Translations under genes and position numbers: made by a program
Part shown: one piece after another, positions 1 to 8,129 of the stretch
Numbering within the stretch: the first letter of the stretch is position 1
How the letters are laid out: the number at the start of each line of letters is the position of its first letter
NCBI GenBank assembly: GCA_033721415.1
Contig: JAWWAH010000025.1
Coordinates: 1 to 16,116, forward strand
DNA length: 16,116 bases
Direction: 5' to 3'
Origin: JAWWAH01 sp033721415
GTDB taxonomy: Bacteria; Patescibacteriota; Minisyncoccia; Spechtbacterales; 2-12-FULL-38-22
Notes under the pieces: generated by a model
The model's input: the letters and a program-made list of their open reading frames with translations, nothing else
Told to the model about the DNA's origin: nothing
Database searches by the model: none

Positions 1-572
1 AGTTCAACCTTAAGCTCTTTTATTTCTAGAAGTCTTTCTTGAATAGCACCTTGCATTGATCTTCTAGCCTGTACCTGGTTGAAGAATTCTGAAAAATTAT
101 CATATTTAAACACTAACTCTACAACGCTTTCTTTGTCATTTTTGTAGATTTCTTGGAATAGCTCTGTCATTTGGCTTTTTGCCTTGGCTATAGCATTTTC
201 TGTTTCTTGTATTTCTAGATTTAACTTTTTAATAGCTAGTTGTGTGGATAGAATTTCTTGCTCCTTTATTCTAATTTGAGCTTGTATTTGGCGTATATCT
301 CGATCAAATTGATTAATCTGCCCCTTTAGAGAATTTGCATACTCTTTTGTTTGTTGCAAGTTTTGCTCTTGCTCATTCGCTTCCTCTCTTAGTTGCTCTA
401 GTGCTTTTTCATTTTCTTCAATTTCTTTTTTAAGCTGTTCTATTTTTTCGCTATCTGTTTCTGGTTCTTTTTCTTGAGCAATCGCAAATCCGCCGCCAAT
501 AAGCGAAAATAAAAATATCAAAGTTAGTAAGATACCGATAGATTTAGATTTTTTTAAAACAGGCAATTTCAT
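1..572 (-). CDS. Secreted coiled-coil protein, EnvC/M23 peptidase-type N-terminus (3' end outside window)
   Basis: The first 190 residues are visible and the stop lies beyond base 1. The N-terminus is a classic export signal: Lys-rich start, a hydrophobic stretch at about residues 12-31, then a likely signal peptidase site after AIA at about residue 32. From about residue 40 the chain is almost pure coiled coil, rich in Glu, Gln and Lys with heptad-like spacing. Near residue 150 comes a short segment (LVFKYDNFSEFFNQVQARR) of the kind found in EnvC/PcsB-like murein hydrolase activators and M23 endopeptidases before the second helix. In such proteins a C-terminal LytM/M23 domain follows, but it is outside the window, so catalytic ability cannot be judged. 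The ATG lies 4 bases after the gltX stop, making it the last visible gene of the mur operon. A role in peptidoglycan cleavage during division is inferred. Confidence 0.7.
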   Translation of the reverse strand, partial: MKLPVLKKSKSIGILLTLIFLFSLIGGGFAIAQEKEPETDSEKIEQLKKEIEENEKALEQLREEANEQEQNLQQTKEYANSLKGQINQFDRDIRQIQAQIRIKEQEILSTQLAIKKLNLEIQETENAIAKAKSQMTELFQEIYKNDKESVVELVFKYDNFSEFFNQVQARRSMQGAIQERLLEIKELKVE

Positions 573-576
573 TTTT

Positions 577-2112
577 TTATACTAGTTTTTTGTGTGCTTG
601 TGTAACTCTATTTAGAGATTCTTCCTTTCCTATTACCTCCATTATTTCAAAGGGTCCAGGTGAAGCTTTTTTACCAGAAAGAGCTACTCTCAAAGGCCAA
701 AGCATTTTTCCGCGACTTCCTGTTAGTTCTGCCTTAGGCATTATGATTTCTCGTAGATTTTCTTTATTCCAGTTTTCCTTGGGTATTTCTTCTAGTATAA
801 CATTTAAATCAGATAGTATTTTCTTTAATTCTTCGACACTCATGTCTTTCCAAACAAGAAGAGATTTTTCGTAGTCAATATCTTTAAGCAGAAATTCCGT
901 TACACCTGTTATTTCATCTAGCTTTTTAATGCGCTCTTGTTCCATTGCAACTACTCCTTTAAACCATTCAAAATCACGTTCAGTGCCCAAGCCAGGAATT
1001 TTAAATTTAGCATCAGAAATATTTTCTTTAGGATTTTTAATCTCGATTAAGTTTTTATCTATAAAGTAAGGCATGCACTTAGTAGCTAGCTCTTCCGTGG
1101 ATAGGTTTCGAATATATTGACCATTCATCCAGCTTAGCTTTTCTACATCAAAGACTGCACCCGCCTGCTGTATTCTCTCTACAGTAAATTCTTTAATAAT
1201 CTCGTCTTTTGGCATGAGTTCTTTTTCGTCTTCGGAGGGTCTCCATCCTAAAAGAGATAAAAAGTTAAAAAGCGCTTCACTTAGATATCCCATATCTTTA
1301 TACTCCCCAACTGATGTAGCGCCATGCCTTTTACTCAATTTGCTTTTATCGGTACCTAGTATAAGAGGTAGGTGTATAAATTTTGGAATATCAAATTTCA
1401 AGGCTTTTTGTAATACTATTTGTCGTGGTGTGTTAGATATGTGGTCTTCTCCGCGGATAACATGTGAAACTTTCATTTCGTAGTCATCCACAACAACAGC
1501 AAAATTGTATAGTGGCTCATTTATACTTTTTGCTATAGAAAAATCTCCTAAATTCTCTCCATCAAAGGAAACCTCTCCCCTAACGAAATCATAAAATTCA
1601 ACTGGACCTGTTGTCTCGTTTTTAAACCTTATTATCGATTGTTTAATTTTTTCTTCATCAGTTGTATGAAGATCGCGATAGCCACATAGGTGTCTTGGTG
1701 CCTCTTTCTTTTCTTGCTGGTTCTCTCTTTCTTTTTGCAACTCTTCTTTTGTGTGCCAGCAGTAAAAGGCACTCCCCTCTTCTAGCATTTTTTCTATGTA
1801 TTTTGTATAAATCCCCTCTTTTATTCGTTCACTTTGGCGATACGGTCCATATGTTCCTTTTTTACCCGGCCCTTCATCCCATTCTATTTGAAGCCAAGAA
1901 AGGCCCTCTATAATATCTTTTTCCCATTTTTCATCTGAGCGTTCGGTGTCTGTGTCTTCAATTCTTAGTATAAAGGTACCATCATAGTGTTTAGCAAAAA
2001 GATAATTAAATAGCGCTGCACGTGCAGTTCCTACATGCAAAGAGCCTGTTGGAGAAGGGGCCATACGAACTCTTATAGTTTCATTTTTTGATAGTAGTTC
2101 TTTATTTTTCAT
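577..2112 (-). CDS. gltX: Glutamyl-tRNA synthetase (class I)
   Basis: This cytoplasmic enzyme ligates glutamate to tRNA(Glu). The 511-residue length is typical for bacterial GluRS. The HIGH-type signature is HVGT at residues 26-29, inside APSPTGSLHVGTARAALFN. The KMSKS-type loop is KLSKR at 258-262. Cys118 and Cys143, with neighbouring His residues, sit where zinc-binding GluRS enzymes carry their SWIM-like zinc site. GEDHISNTPRQ (221-231) is the conserved GluRS active-site segment. The remainder is the helical anticodon-binding region. The ATG overlaps the murG end by 11 bases and has no SD of its own, so coupled translation is likely. Its position between murG and a wall-hydrolase-type gene is unusual, since murC or ddl would be more typical. 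Whether it also charges tRNA(Gln), to be corrected by GatCAB, cannot be decided here. Confidence 0.97.
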   Translation of the reverse strand: MKNKELLSKNETIRVRMAPSPTGSLHVGTARAALFNYLFAKHYDGTFILRIEDTDTERSDEKWEKDIIEGLSWLQIEWDEGPGKKGTYGPYRQSERIKEGIYTKYIEKMLEEGSAFYCWHTKEELQKERENQQEKKEAPRHLCGYRDLHTTDEEKIKQSIIRFKNETTGPVEFYDFVRGEVSFDGENLGDFSIAKSINEPLYNFAVVVDDYEMKVSHVIRGEDHISNTPRQIVLQKALKFDIPKFIHLPLILGTDKSKLSKRHGATSVGEYKDMGYLSEALFNFLSLLGWRPSEDEKELMPKDEIIKEFTVERIQQAGAVFDVEKLSWMNGQYIRNLSTEELATKCMPYFIDKNLIEIKNPKENISDAKFKIPGLGTERDFEWFKGVVAMEQERIKKLDEITGVTEFLLKDIDYEKSLLVWKDMSVEELKKILSDLNVILEEIPKENWNKENLREIIMPKAELTGSRGKMLWPLRVALSGKKASPGPFEIMEVIGKEESLNRVTQAHKKLV

Positions 2113-3211
2113 ACCCTGAATAATTTAATATAAATTCAGCAATTTTCTTTGCAGCATCAGGCTTTGCGAAGGCCTTAGCTGCCTTAGACATTTTATCTCG
2201 TTTGTCTTGATTATTCATTAAATCGTTGATATTTTCAAGTAGTGTTCTTGGTAAAACTTTTCTGGGATCCAAAACTATACAAGCTCCAGCTTCTGCGTAT
2301 CTTTTTGCATTTTCCTTTTGGTGGTTACTAGGGTCGTGTTTAAGGGGTATAAGAATACTAGGTTTTCCTGTCATTGCAATCTCAAATATGGATCCTGCCC
2401 CCGCTCTTGAAATAACAAGATCTGCAGCAGCATAAGCATTTTTCATCCCATTTTCGTTCAAAAACTCATACATATGATAATTTTTAAACTCCTTATCAAG
2501 CTCAGGTAACTTATTTTTACCAACTTGATGTATTATTTGGTATTTATCTGTTAACTCTGGTAGTATGTCTTGCACCAACATATTTATTTGGTGAGAACCT
2601 TGACTGCCTCCGATTATCAACAAGGTAGGTTTATCTGGAATTAACGAGAATTCCTTAAGGGCGTCGCTTTTAATACCTTTGTCCATTTGGCGCATTGGAT
2701 TTCCTATGTATTCTATCTTTTTATTAGGTAATGAATCATATTCACCAGGGAAAGAAACAATAATTTTTTTTGAAAAAATAGATAACAATCTATTTGCAGC
2801 TCCAGGAACACTATCTGATTCGTGGGATATTACTGGTATTCGGAAAAGCCAGCCGATAACAACAGTTGGGAAACTACCGTAGCCTCCTTTTGAGAATATT
2901 ATATCTGGTTTATATAGTAGCATGTAATAAAATGCTTGAATAAACCCTATTATTGTTTTAAATATGTCTAATATTGTTTTAAAAGATAGATATCTACGAA
3001 GTTTGCCGGTTATTAGATGTCGATATATAAAATGATCTTCTCTTGAGATGTCTTTTTTCATCTCAGGGCCCACTAGTATAAAGCGTATCTGGAAGCCTGC
3101 TGTGTACGAAATTTCTTCCAGCTCTCGTGCTACTGCAATAAGCGGAAACATGTGCCCACCAGTGCCTCCGCCTGTCATCATAATTTTAAAGTATTTTTTT
3201 TGTTTCAACAT
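2102..3211 (-). CDS. murG: UDP-GlcNAc:lipid I N-acetylglucosaminyltransferase MurG
   Basis: MurG adds GlcNAc from UDP-GlcNAc to lipid I on the inner face of the membrane to make lipid II. The protein has 369 residues, the usual GT-B length. The N-terminal glycine loop GGGTGGHMFPL is at residues 14-24. A second glycine-rich loop, GGSQGS, is at 201-206. The UDP-GlcNAc-binding segment ISRAGAGSIFEIAMTGKPS spans about 267-285, followed by NHQKENAKRY (296-305). The family's HEQN segment reads HESDSVPGAAN (130-140), a modest departure. Long hydrophobic helices at about 78-125 fit peripheral membrane attachment. The ATG begins 3 bases after the ftsW stop, and the gene end overlaps gltX by 11 bases. 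The start is well set because the glycine loop follows within 12 residues. Confidence 0.97.
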   Translation of the reverse strand: MLKQKKYFKIMMTGGGTGGHMFPLIAVARELEEISYTAGFQIRFILVGPEMKKDISREDHFIYRHLITGKLRRYLSFKTILDIFKTIIGFIQAFYYMLLYKPDIIFSKGGYGSFPTVVIGWLFRIPVISHESDSVPGAANRLLSIFSKKIIVSFPGEYDSLPNKKIEYIGNPMRQMDKGIKSDALKEFSLIPDKPTLLIIGGSQGSHQINMLVQDILPELTDKYQIIHQVGKNKLPELDKEFKNYHMYEFLNENGMKNAYAAADLVISRAGAGSIFEIAMTGKPSILIPLKHDPSNHQKENAKRYAEAGACIVLDPRKVLPRTLLENINDLMNNQDKRDKMSKAAKAFAKPDAAKKIAEFILNYSGYEK

Positions 3212-3214
3212 TTC

Positions 3215-4306
3215 TTAATTAACCTCTTTAGATATTTGTAGTAATATTCCTGCTGCCATCATTGTTACCATCATTGAGGAGCTGCCGTAACTTATAAATG
3301 GCAGAGTAACCCCAGTTAACGGAAACACACCTAAAATAGAGCCTACATTAACAAGCATTTGGGTGAAAAACCATACAGATATACCTATTGCTAGAAATTC
3401 CCCAAACTTTGTCTTGGATGATTTGGCAACAATAAACCCCCTCCAAGCCAGCGCCACGAATAAACTTAGTAAAAGAAAAGCTCCTATAAATCCAGTTTCT
3501 TCAGCCCACACAGCATATATAGAGTCGTTCATAGCTAGAGGTAAAAAGTATTTCTGTTCGCCGTTAAGGGGCCCTACCCCCCATATTCGACCTGAGCCTA
3601 CAGCTATCAAGAGTTGATTGATTTGATATCCCATTCCTAGAGGATCAGATTCAGGATTTAAAAAAGTAAAGACTCGATTTAATCTATAGGGAGCTACCTT
3701 TACAAGAGCATAAAAAGCTAGTAGCCCTAGCCCACCCATTGCTGCAATGTATCTGAATCCCACACCAGATACAAAGTACATAGCAGCAGCTGTAATAGCT
3801 ATTATACCAAACGTGCTTAGATCAGGCTGTAATAATACTAGTAAACTTAATATTCCTAGTAAAATCAAAAAGGGTATGAAATGAGGATTTTTCTTTATAT
3901 TTTTAACTTTTGAGGCAAGCCATGTTGCTAGATATATTATAAATGTTAACTTGAGCAATTCAGATGGCTGAAAGGTTCCAAAACCTAGATTAATCCATCT
4001 TTGAGATCCTCCTATTTCTATACCTACTCCTGGCACAAATACAAGCATAAGTAAGAATAGCGCGCCTAGAAGTAATGGGAGTGCTAGTTTTTGAAGTTTT
4101 TTGTAGGGGAATAAATATGCTGAAGCACCCAATACTCCTCCTAGCAGTATTCCATATATAAATTGATGAAGGAAATATCCATATATATTTCCAAAATCCT
4201 CTTTACTTTGCTCTATAGAAGCAGATATTAATATGATCATCCCAACAACAATAAGCAAGGTTACAACAATGAGCAATATCTTGTCAGGTTTTTTATTTTT
4301 GGGCAT
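3215..4306 (-). CDS. ftsW: SEDS-family peptidoglycan glycosyltransferase FtsW
   Basis: This polytopic membrane protein of 363 residues has about ten hydrophobic segments. SEDS proteins polymerise lipid II into glycan strands, working with a class B penicillin-binding protein. Recognisable signatures are RWINLGFGTFQPSELLKL (103-120), PYRLNRVFTFLNPESDPLG (206-224), GSGRIWGVG (237-245), AMNDSIYAVWAEETG (258-272) with Asp261 at the position of the catalytic Asp of RodA/FtsW, and the C-terminal GVTLPFISYGSSS. The usual PDxGT motif reads PDLST (161-165). FtsW is preferred over RodA because the gene lies between murD and murG, the classic division-cluster position. Sequence alone would leave RodA possible. 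No partner PBP gene is in the window. It starts 1 base after the murD stop. Confidence 0.93.
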   Translation of the reverse strand: MPKNKKPDKILLIVVTLLIVVGMIILISASIEQSKEDFGNIYGYFLHQFIYGILLGGVLGASAYLFPYKKLQKLALPLLLGALFLLMLVFVPGVGIEIGGSQRWINLGFGTFQPSELLKLTFIIYLATWLASKVKNIKKNPHFIPFLILLGILSLLVLLQPDLSTFGIIAITAAAMYFVSGVGFRYIAAMGGLGLLAFYALVKVAPYRLNRVFTFLNPESDPLGMGYQINQLLIAVGSGRIWGVGPLNGEQKYFLPLAMNDSIYAVWAEETGFIGAFLLLSLFVALAWRGFIVAKSSKTKFGEFLAIGISVWFFTQMLVNVGSILGVFPLTGVTLPFISYGSSSMMVTMMAAGILLQISKEVN

Positions 4307-4307
4307 T

Positions 4308-5717
4308 TTATTTTGGTTTTAAAATATTCCCTACTTCTGTAGCTATTCTTTTGAATTCATCCCCTCTATCGAATTCATTTTTAAACATATTAAAACTTGC
4401 AGCTCCTGGAGAAAGTAATATTACATCGGGTTTATTAGCATAGTTCCACCATATTGCTTCGCGAAGAGTTGCAGTCTTTTTTATGTTCAGTAATTCTAGG
4501 GTATCTTTTTTTATTTCCCTATCTATTTTAACAGATGCAGAGCCAGGTAACAAAGCTATTGAATGAGTATCTTTCAAATATGGCACAAGAGGAGCGTAAT
4601 CTAATTTCTTATCTTCCCCACCTAGTATAAGACCTACTTTTTTATTTTTAAATTTCTTCAAAGAGTTGGTAACGGCGTAAGGATTGGTCGCGGTTGTATC
4701 ATTATATAGGTCTATTTGATCAAGTGTGCCCACGTGTTCTAGACGTCCAGGTAGCCCCTTAAAGCTTACTATAGCTTCTGTGGTTTTTTTGATATCTAGA
4801 TCTAATAAATTTGCTACTGTAATTGTTGCTAAGACGTTGTCTATGTGTTGGGTTTGTTGATCTAGGCCAAGCTCACCTATATCACCTATCTTTTTTTTGC
4901 CAATGTATAATTTATTTTTGCGGATATAGGCGCCAGTATTTATGTTCCCTTTTTCACCTTTGCTGGTTTCCGGTTTTGTTTGAGCTGAATAGAAAAAAAC
5001 TTTTGATGGCGCTGATACAGCGATATTTCTTAAATACTCGTCGTCATAATTTAGCACAAGAAAATCGTTTTCGTTTTGGAATTTAAAAATAATCTCTTTT
5101 GCTTTTCGATATGCTTCATAGCTTTTGTACCTGTTTAAATGATCCTCTTGTATGTTTGTTATAACTGCTATGTGTGGGCTTTTTTCTATTGGATTTATGC
5201 CCTCAAGGCGCCAACTAGATAACTCTATAACCCCATAACTATTTTTTACATCGCTTGCTATTGATAATGGAGAAGACCCAGGTAGACCTGTTATATACGC
5301 ATCAGGATATTTTGTTTTTAAAGCTTCGTGTATGAGTGTTGATGTGGAGGATTTACCTTTTGTACCAGTAACCCCTATCATTTTTTGAATGTCGGCATAT
5401 TGAAAAAATATACCCATTGAATCATATATAGCCGCTCCTCTTTTTTTGGCTATTTTTATAAAATAAGAATCTTGAGGTACACCAGGATTCTTTATCACTA
5501 TATCTGCGTTTTTAAAATCTTCATCTTTATGCTCTCCTAGTGTGTAAGATACTTCATATTGTTCTAATTTTTCTATAGATTTGCGTAGTTTTTTTCTGGT
5601 TTTCAAATCTGTAACAGTTACATCAGCGCCCTCTTTAATAAAAAATAAAGCGTCTTCAACGCCTCCTCCATGTAGGCCAAGCCCCATTATAAGAACTTTT
5701 TTATTAGAAAAATTCAT
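4308..5717 (-). CDS. murD: UDP-N-acetylmuramoyl-L-alanine--D-glutamate ligase MurD
   Basis: MurD uses ATP to add D-glutamate to UDP-MurNAc-L-Ala in the cytoplasm. The protein has 469 residues with the three Mur ligase domains. The N-terminal Rossmann-like part includes MGLGLHGGGVEDA. The central ATPase has the P-loop GVTGTKGKSST (115-125), ELSSWRLEG (165-173), ITNIQEDHLNRY (186-197), and Lys207 at the expected carbamylated-lysine position. The C-terminal domain has LPGRLEHVG and YNDTTATNP, then LLSPGAASFNMFKNEFDRG, which matches the MurD type rather than MurC, MurE or MurF. The gene starts immediately after the stop of the amidohydrolase, with no SD visible. Its product would consume the D-Glu made by MurI, two genes upstream in the same operon. 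Confidence 0.96.
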   Translation of the reverse strand: MNFSNKKVLIMGLGLHGGGVEDALFFIKEGADVTVTDLKTRKKLRKSIEKLEQYEVSYTLGEHKDEDFKNADIVIKNPGVPQDSYFIKIAKKRGAAIYDSMGIFFQYADIQKMIGVTGTKGKSSTSTLIHEALKTKYPDAYITGLPGSSPLSIASDVKNSYGVIELSSWRLEGINPIEKSPHIAVITNIQEDHLNRYKSYEAYRKAKEIIFKFQNENDFLVLNYDDEYLRNIAVSAPSKVFFYSAQTKPETSKGEKGNINTGAYIRKNKLYIGKKKIGDIGELGLDQQTQHIDNVLATITVANLLDLDIKKTTEAIVSFKGLPGRLEHVGTLDQIDLYNDTTATNPYAVTNSLKKFKNKKVGLILGGEDKKLDYAPLVPYLKDTHSIALLPGSASVKIDREIKKDTLELLNIKKTATLREAIWWNYANKPDVILLSPGAASFNMFKNEFDRGDEFKRIATEVGNILKPK

Positions 5718-7268
5718 TTAAACTCGTTTTAAAATTTTGCCACTTGTATTTTGTAATTTACCATCTTGAACTGTTGTTTCGCCATTAATTATTACCCTAT
5801 CTATACCTCTTGGATATTGATACGGATTTTTAAAAGTAGCCATATCCTCTATTCTTTCAGGATCAAGAATCACAACATCAGCGTAATTGTTTTCTCTTAT
5901 TACTCCCCTATTCTTTAACCCTATTTTAGCAGCAGGACCACTTGTAATTTTTTTTATAGCTTCTTCCCACGTCAATACTTCTTTTTTTCGCACATATTCA
6001 TGCAAAACCTTAGGAAAGGCTCCAAAAAATCTAGGATGTACCACTTCCCCAGTAATTCTCTCTTGTTTTTTATAGCCAACCCCATCTGCGCATAGTATGC
6101 TTTTTGGGTGCTTGATTGCGTTTAAGACATTTTCCTCATCAATAGTTTTGTTAAAAACTATTACCCTGTTTCCGGACGCCTCTATGAGGTTTAAGGCTAT
6201 TTCCTCGGGACCAGTGCCCTGGTTTTTGGCTATTTCTCCTAAAGATTTACCGAAATATATTTTATTTACATTACCCATTGCAACCACCATATCCTCATAA
6301 TTGTATGAAGAATTACGCATCTCTTCCAATAATTTCTCCATCTTTTCTTTATTCTTCAAAACCTGAAATAGACTTTTATTACCATGCTTACTTACCCAGT
6401 TTGGTAAGTACGAATACAATACAGATGCTGTTGTTGTATAGGGATAGATGTCAAAGTTAACATTATCTAAATCCTCTAATGCGGAAATACCCTCTTCAAA
6501 TTGTTCCCAATATTTTTTACCCATAACTTTAAGGTGTGAAAATTCAAGGTTAACCCCTGTCTTCTTAGCAATATTTAAGCCCTCTAAAACTCCTTCAGTA
6601 AAACCTTCAGATTCATTTCTAATGTGCATAGAAAATAAACCATTATAATCTTTCACCACTTTTGCCATACGGATAAGTTCTCTTTTGTTAGCGTTGCGAG
6701 CATGAGCATAAGCAAGTCCTATAGATAACCCAAAAGCACCTTCACTGAGTGCTTGTTCCAGCATGTATTCCATCTGATCTATTTCACTATCTACAAGTAT
6801 TCTTGGTTCGTCTTCGGTAAAAATCCTTCGCATTGTAGAGTGGCCTGCTAATGTCGCAATATTAACGCCGAACGAGTGCCTGTTCATCTCCTCGAACAAT
6901 TCTTTCATCGTAAGCCAATTTACGTTTAACTTGTTGATATCTCCCCACTTTTGTATGGAATTTATATACACGCCATCTAAAAGTGGAGCAAGTGAAGATC
7001 CACAGTTGCCCATAAGTACAGTTGTTATTCCTTGTTGTAAAAGGCTTTCCTGAGACGGATTTTCAAAAAGTTTAGCGAAAACATCCGCATGATTAAGAAT
7101 ATCTATAAATCCTGGGGCTATGTATTTATCCTTTGCGTCCACCAGCTCTTCATTGTTTTTAGGAGTAAGATTGCCTATTTCTATTATCCTTTCTCCTTCA
7201 ATGCGAATATCAGCCAATCGCATTTTGGTTCCTGTACCGTCTAGTAATGTTCCATTTTTTATTAACAT
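5718..7268 (-). CDS. D-aminoacylase-like amidohydrolase (N-acyl-D-amino-acid deacylase family)
   Basis: This 516-residue protein is a member of the amidohydrolase superfamily, closest to N-acyl-D-amino-acid deacylases, which hydrolyse N-acyl-D-amino acids to the free D-amino acid. Visible signatures are a small N-terminal beta domain, APGFIDILNHAD (51-62), GNCGSSLAP with Cys89, SMHIRNESEG with His215, FSHLKVMG with His245, CADGVGY with Asp395, and HPRFFGAFPKVL plus a C-terminal ADVVILDPE segment. Cys89, His215, His245 and Asp395 match the tight zinc site and catalytic Asp of characterised D-aminoacylases. The first His of the usual HxH motif is Leu58; only His60 remains. The start overlaps the murI end by 7 bases and the stop abuts the murD start, placing it between the enzymes that make and use D-Glu. 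Salvage of D-Glu from an acylated or muropeptide source is inferred; the true substrate is unknown. Confidence 0.85.
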   Translation of the reverse strand: MLIKNGTLLDGTGTKMRLADIRIEGERIIEIGNLTPKNNEELVDAKDKYIAPGFIDILNHADVFAKLFENPSQESLLQQGITTVLMGNCGSSLAPLLDGVYINSIQKWGDINKLNVNWLTMKELFEEMNRHSFGVNIATLAGHSTMRRIFTEDEPRILVDSEIDQMEYMLEQALSEGAFGLSIGLAYAHARNANKRELIRMAKVVKDYNGLFSMHIRNESEGFTEGVLEGLNIAKKTGVNLEFSHLKVMGKKYWEQFEEGISALEDLDNVNFDIYPYTTTASVLYSYLPNWVSKHGNKSLFQVLKNKEKMEKLLEEMRNSSYNYEDMVVAMGNVNKIYFGKSLGEIAKNQGTGPEEIALNLIEASGNRVIVFNKTIDEENVLNAIKHPKSILCADGVGYKKQERITGEVVHPRFFGAFPKVLHEYVRKKEVLTWEEAIKKITSGPAAKIGLKNRGVIRENNYADVVILDPERIEDMATFKNPYQYPRGIDRVIINGETTVQDGKLQNTSGKILKRV

Positions 7269-8044
7269 GTTAGATGTTTTGAGTTTATTGCTTTATTTAA
7301 GTGTTTCTTTATCATGGAATTAAATTGATGCTCTGTGCCAGTTGTATAAAAATATGAACTACCCTCATCTTTGCTAAGCATCTTGAGATTATTCACTATT
7401 CGTTTGGTTTGCTTTGCAATAGCGGGCGCTGGGTCAACAATAGAGATGCCTGACCCAAGATAGTTTTGTATTTCCGCTCTGATAAGCGGAAAATGAGAAC
7501 ATCCAAGCGCAAGAGAGTCAATATTCTTATCTTTAAAGAAATACAAATGTTCTTCTAATGTGTCTTGGGATACATCTCCTTTTTCTATTTTTTCAACTAA
7601 GCCAGGGCATGCTCTGATTAAAACATTCTTTTCTCCAGCGTGTTTTTTGATAAGATTTTTCTGATAAGTACTGTTAGCAGTTTTAGGAGTGCACAAAACC
7701 CCTATACTTCCTGTTCTAGTTTCTGCAGCACAAACCTTGACTGCGGGCACTGTGCCTACAAATTTAATATCAGGATGATTTTTTCTAAGATTCGAGAGAG
7801 CGGAAACTGTGGCAGTGTTACAAGCAACAACTATAATATCTACACCTAGTTTATTTTTTAGATAAGTAGTTAAGAGCTCTGCTCTTTCTTGGATTTCTTC
7901 TGTGCTTTTTGTTCCGTAAGGAAAATATTTTTGGTCAGCAATATAAAAAATATCGGCACCAGGCAATGCCTTTTGTATTTCAGAATATATAGAAAAACCA
8001 CCTATTCCTGAATCAAACATGCCTATTTTTAAATTGTCCTCCAT
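7262..8044 (-). CDS. murI: Glutamate racemase MurI
   Basis: MurI interconverts L- and D-glutamate without a cofactor, supplying D-Glu for MurD. The 260-residue length is normal. IGMFDSGIGGFS lies at residues 7-18, just after the start. The two catalytic cysteines are present in their usual settings: Cys75 in VACNTATV and Cys182 in LGCSHFPL. Other family segments are YFPYGTKS (40-47) and VDPAPAIA (203-210). The ATG at 8042-8044 has only a weak GAG upstream; a Met at residue 9 would cut into the conserved core, so the upstream start is preferred. It is the first gene of the operon running to base 1, just downstream of a terminator and a TATAAT box. Confidence 0.95.
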   Translation of the reverse strand: MEDNLKIGMFDSGIGGFSIYSEIQKALPGADIFYIADQKYFPYGTKSTEEIQERAELLTTYLKNKLGVDIIVVACNTATVSALSNLRKNHPDIKFVGTVPAVKVCAAETRTGSIGVLCTPKTANSTYQKNLIKKHAGEKNVLIRACPGLVEKIEKGDVSQDTLEEHLYFFKDKNIDSLALGCSHFPLIRAEIQNYLGSGISIVDPAPAIAKQTKRIVNNLKMLSKDEGSSYFYTTGTEHQFNSMIKKHLNKAINSKHLTC

Positions 8045-8083
8045 ATACTCATTTTACCAAAGTTTCATTTTTTATGTGGGTGA

Positions 8084-8089
8084 ATTATA
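8084..8089 (-). promoter_or_regulatory. Candidate -10 box of the murI operon promoter
   Basis: On the minus strand a perfect TATAAT lies about 40 bases before the murI ATG, in the short gap after the terminator of the preceding gene. Transcription would begin near 8077, giving a leader of about 33 bases. No convincing -35 hexamer is found 15-19 bases upstream, because that region is the terminator stem. The assignment rests on the -10 match and on the need for a promoter after the terminator. Confidence 0.45.
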
Positions 8090-8096
8090 CACAACT

Positions 8097-8120
8097 AAAA
8101 AACCGCCGGTATCGGCGGTT
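8097..8120 (-). terminator. Rho-independent terminator after the phosphatase gene
   Basis: An 8-bp perfect stem (arms 8101-8108 and 8113-8120, core CCGCCG/CGGCGG) encloses the 4-base loop 8109-8112. Read on the minus strand it is followed by a run of six T that includes the last two stem bases. It lies 9 bases past the stop of the histidine-phosphatase gene and separates that unit from the murI operon. Confidence 0.85.
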
Positions 8121-8129
8121 TGATTGTGC

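Noticed and set aside
8051..8056. A TAAAAT sequence on the minus strand just before murI as an alternative -10.
   Set aside because: Transcription would start at or inside the start codon and there is no -35 hexamer; the TATAAT at 8084-8089 is a better match.
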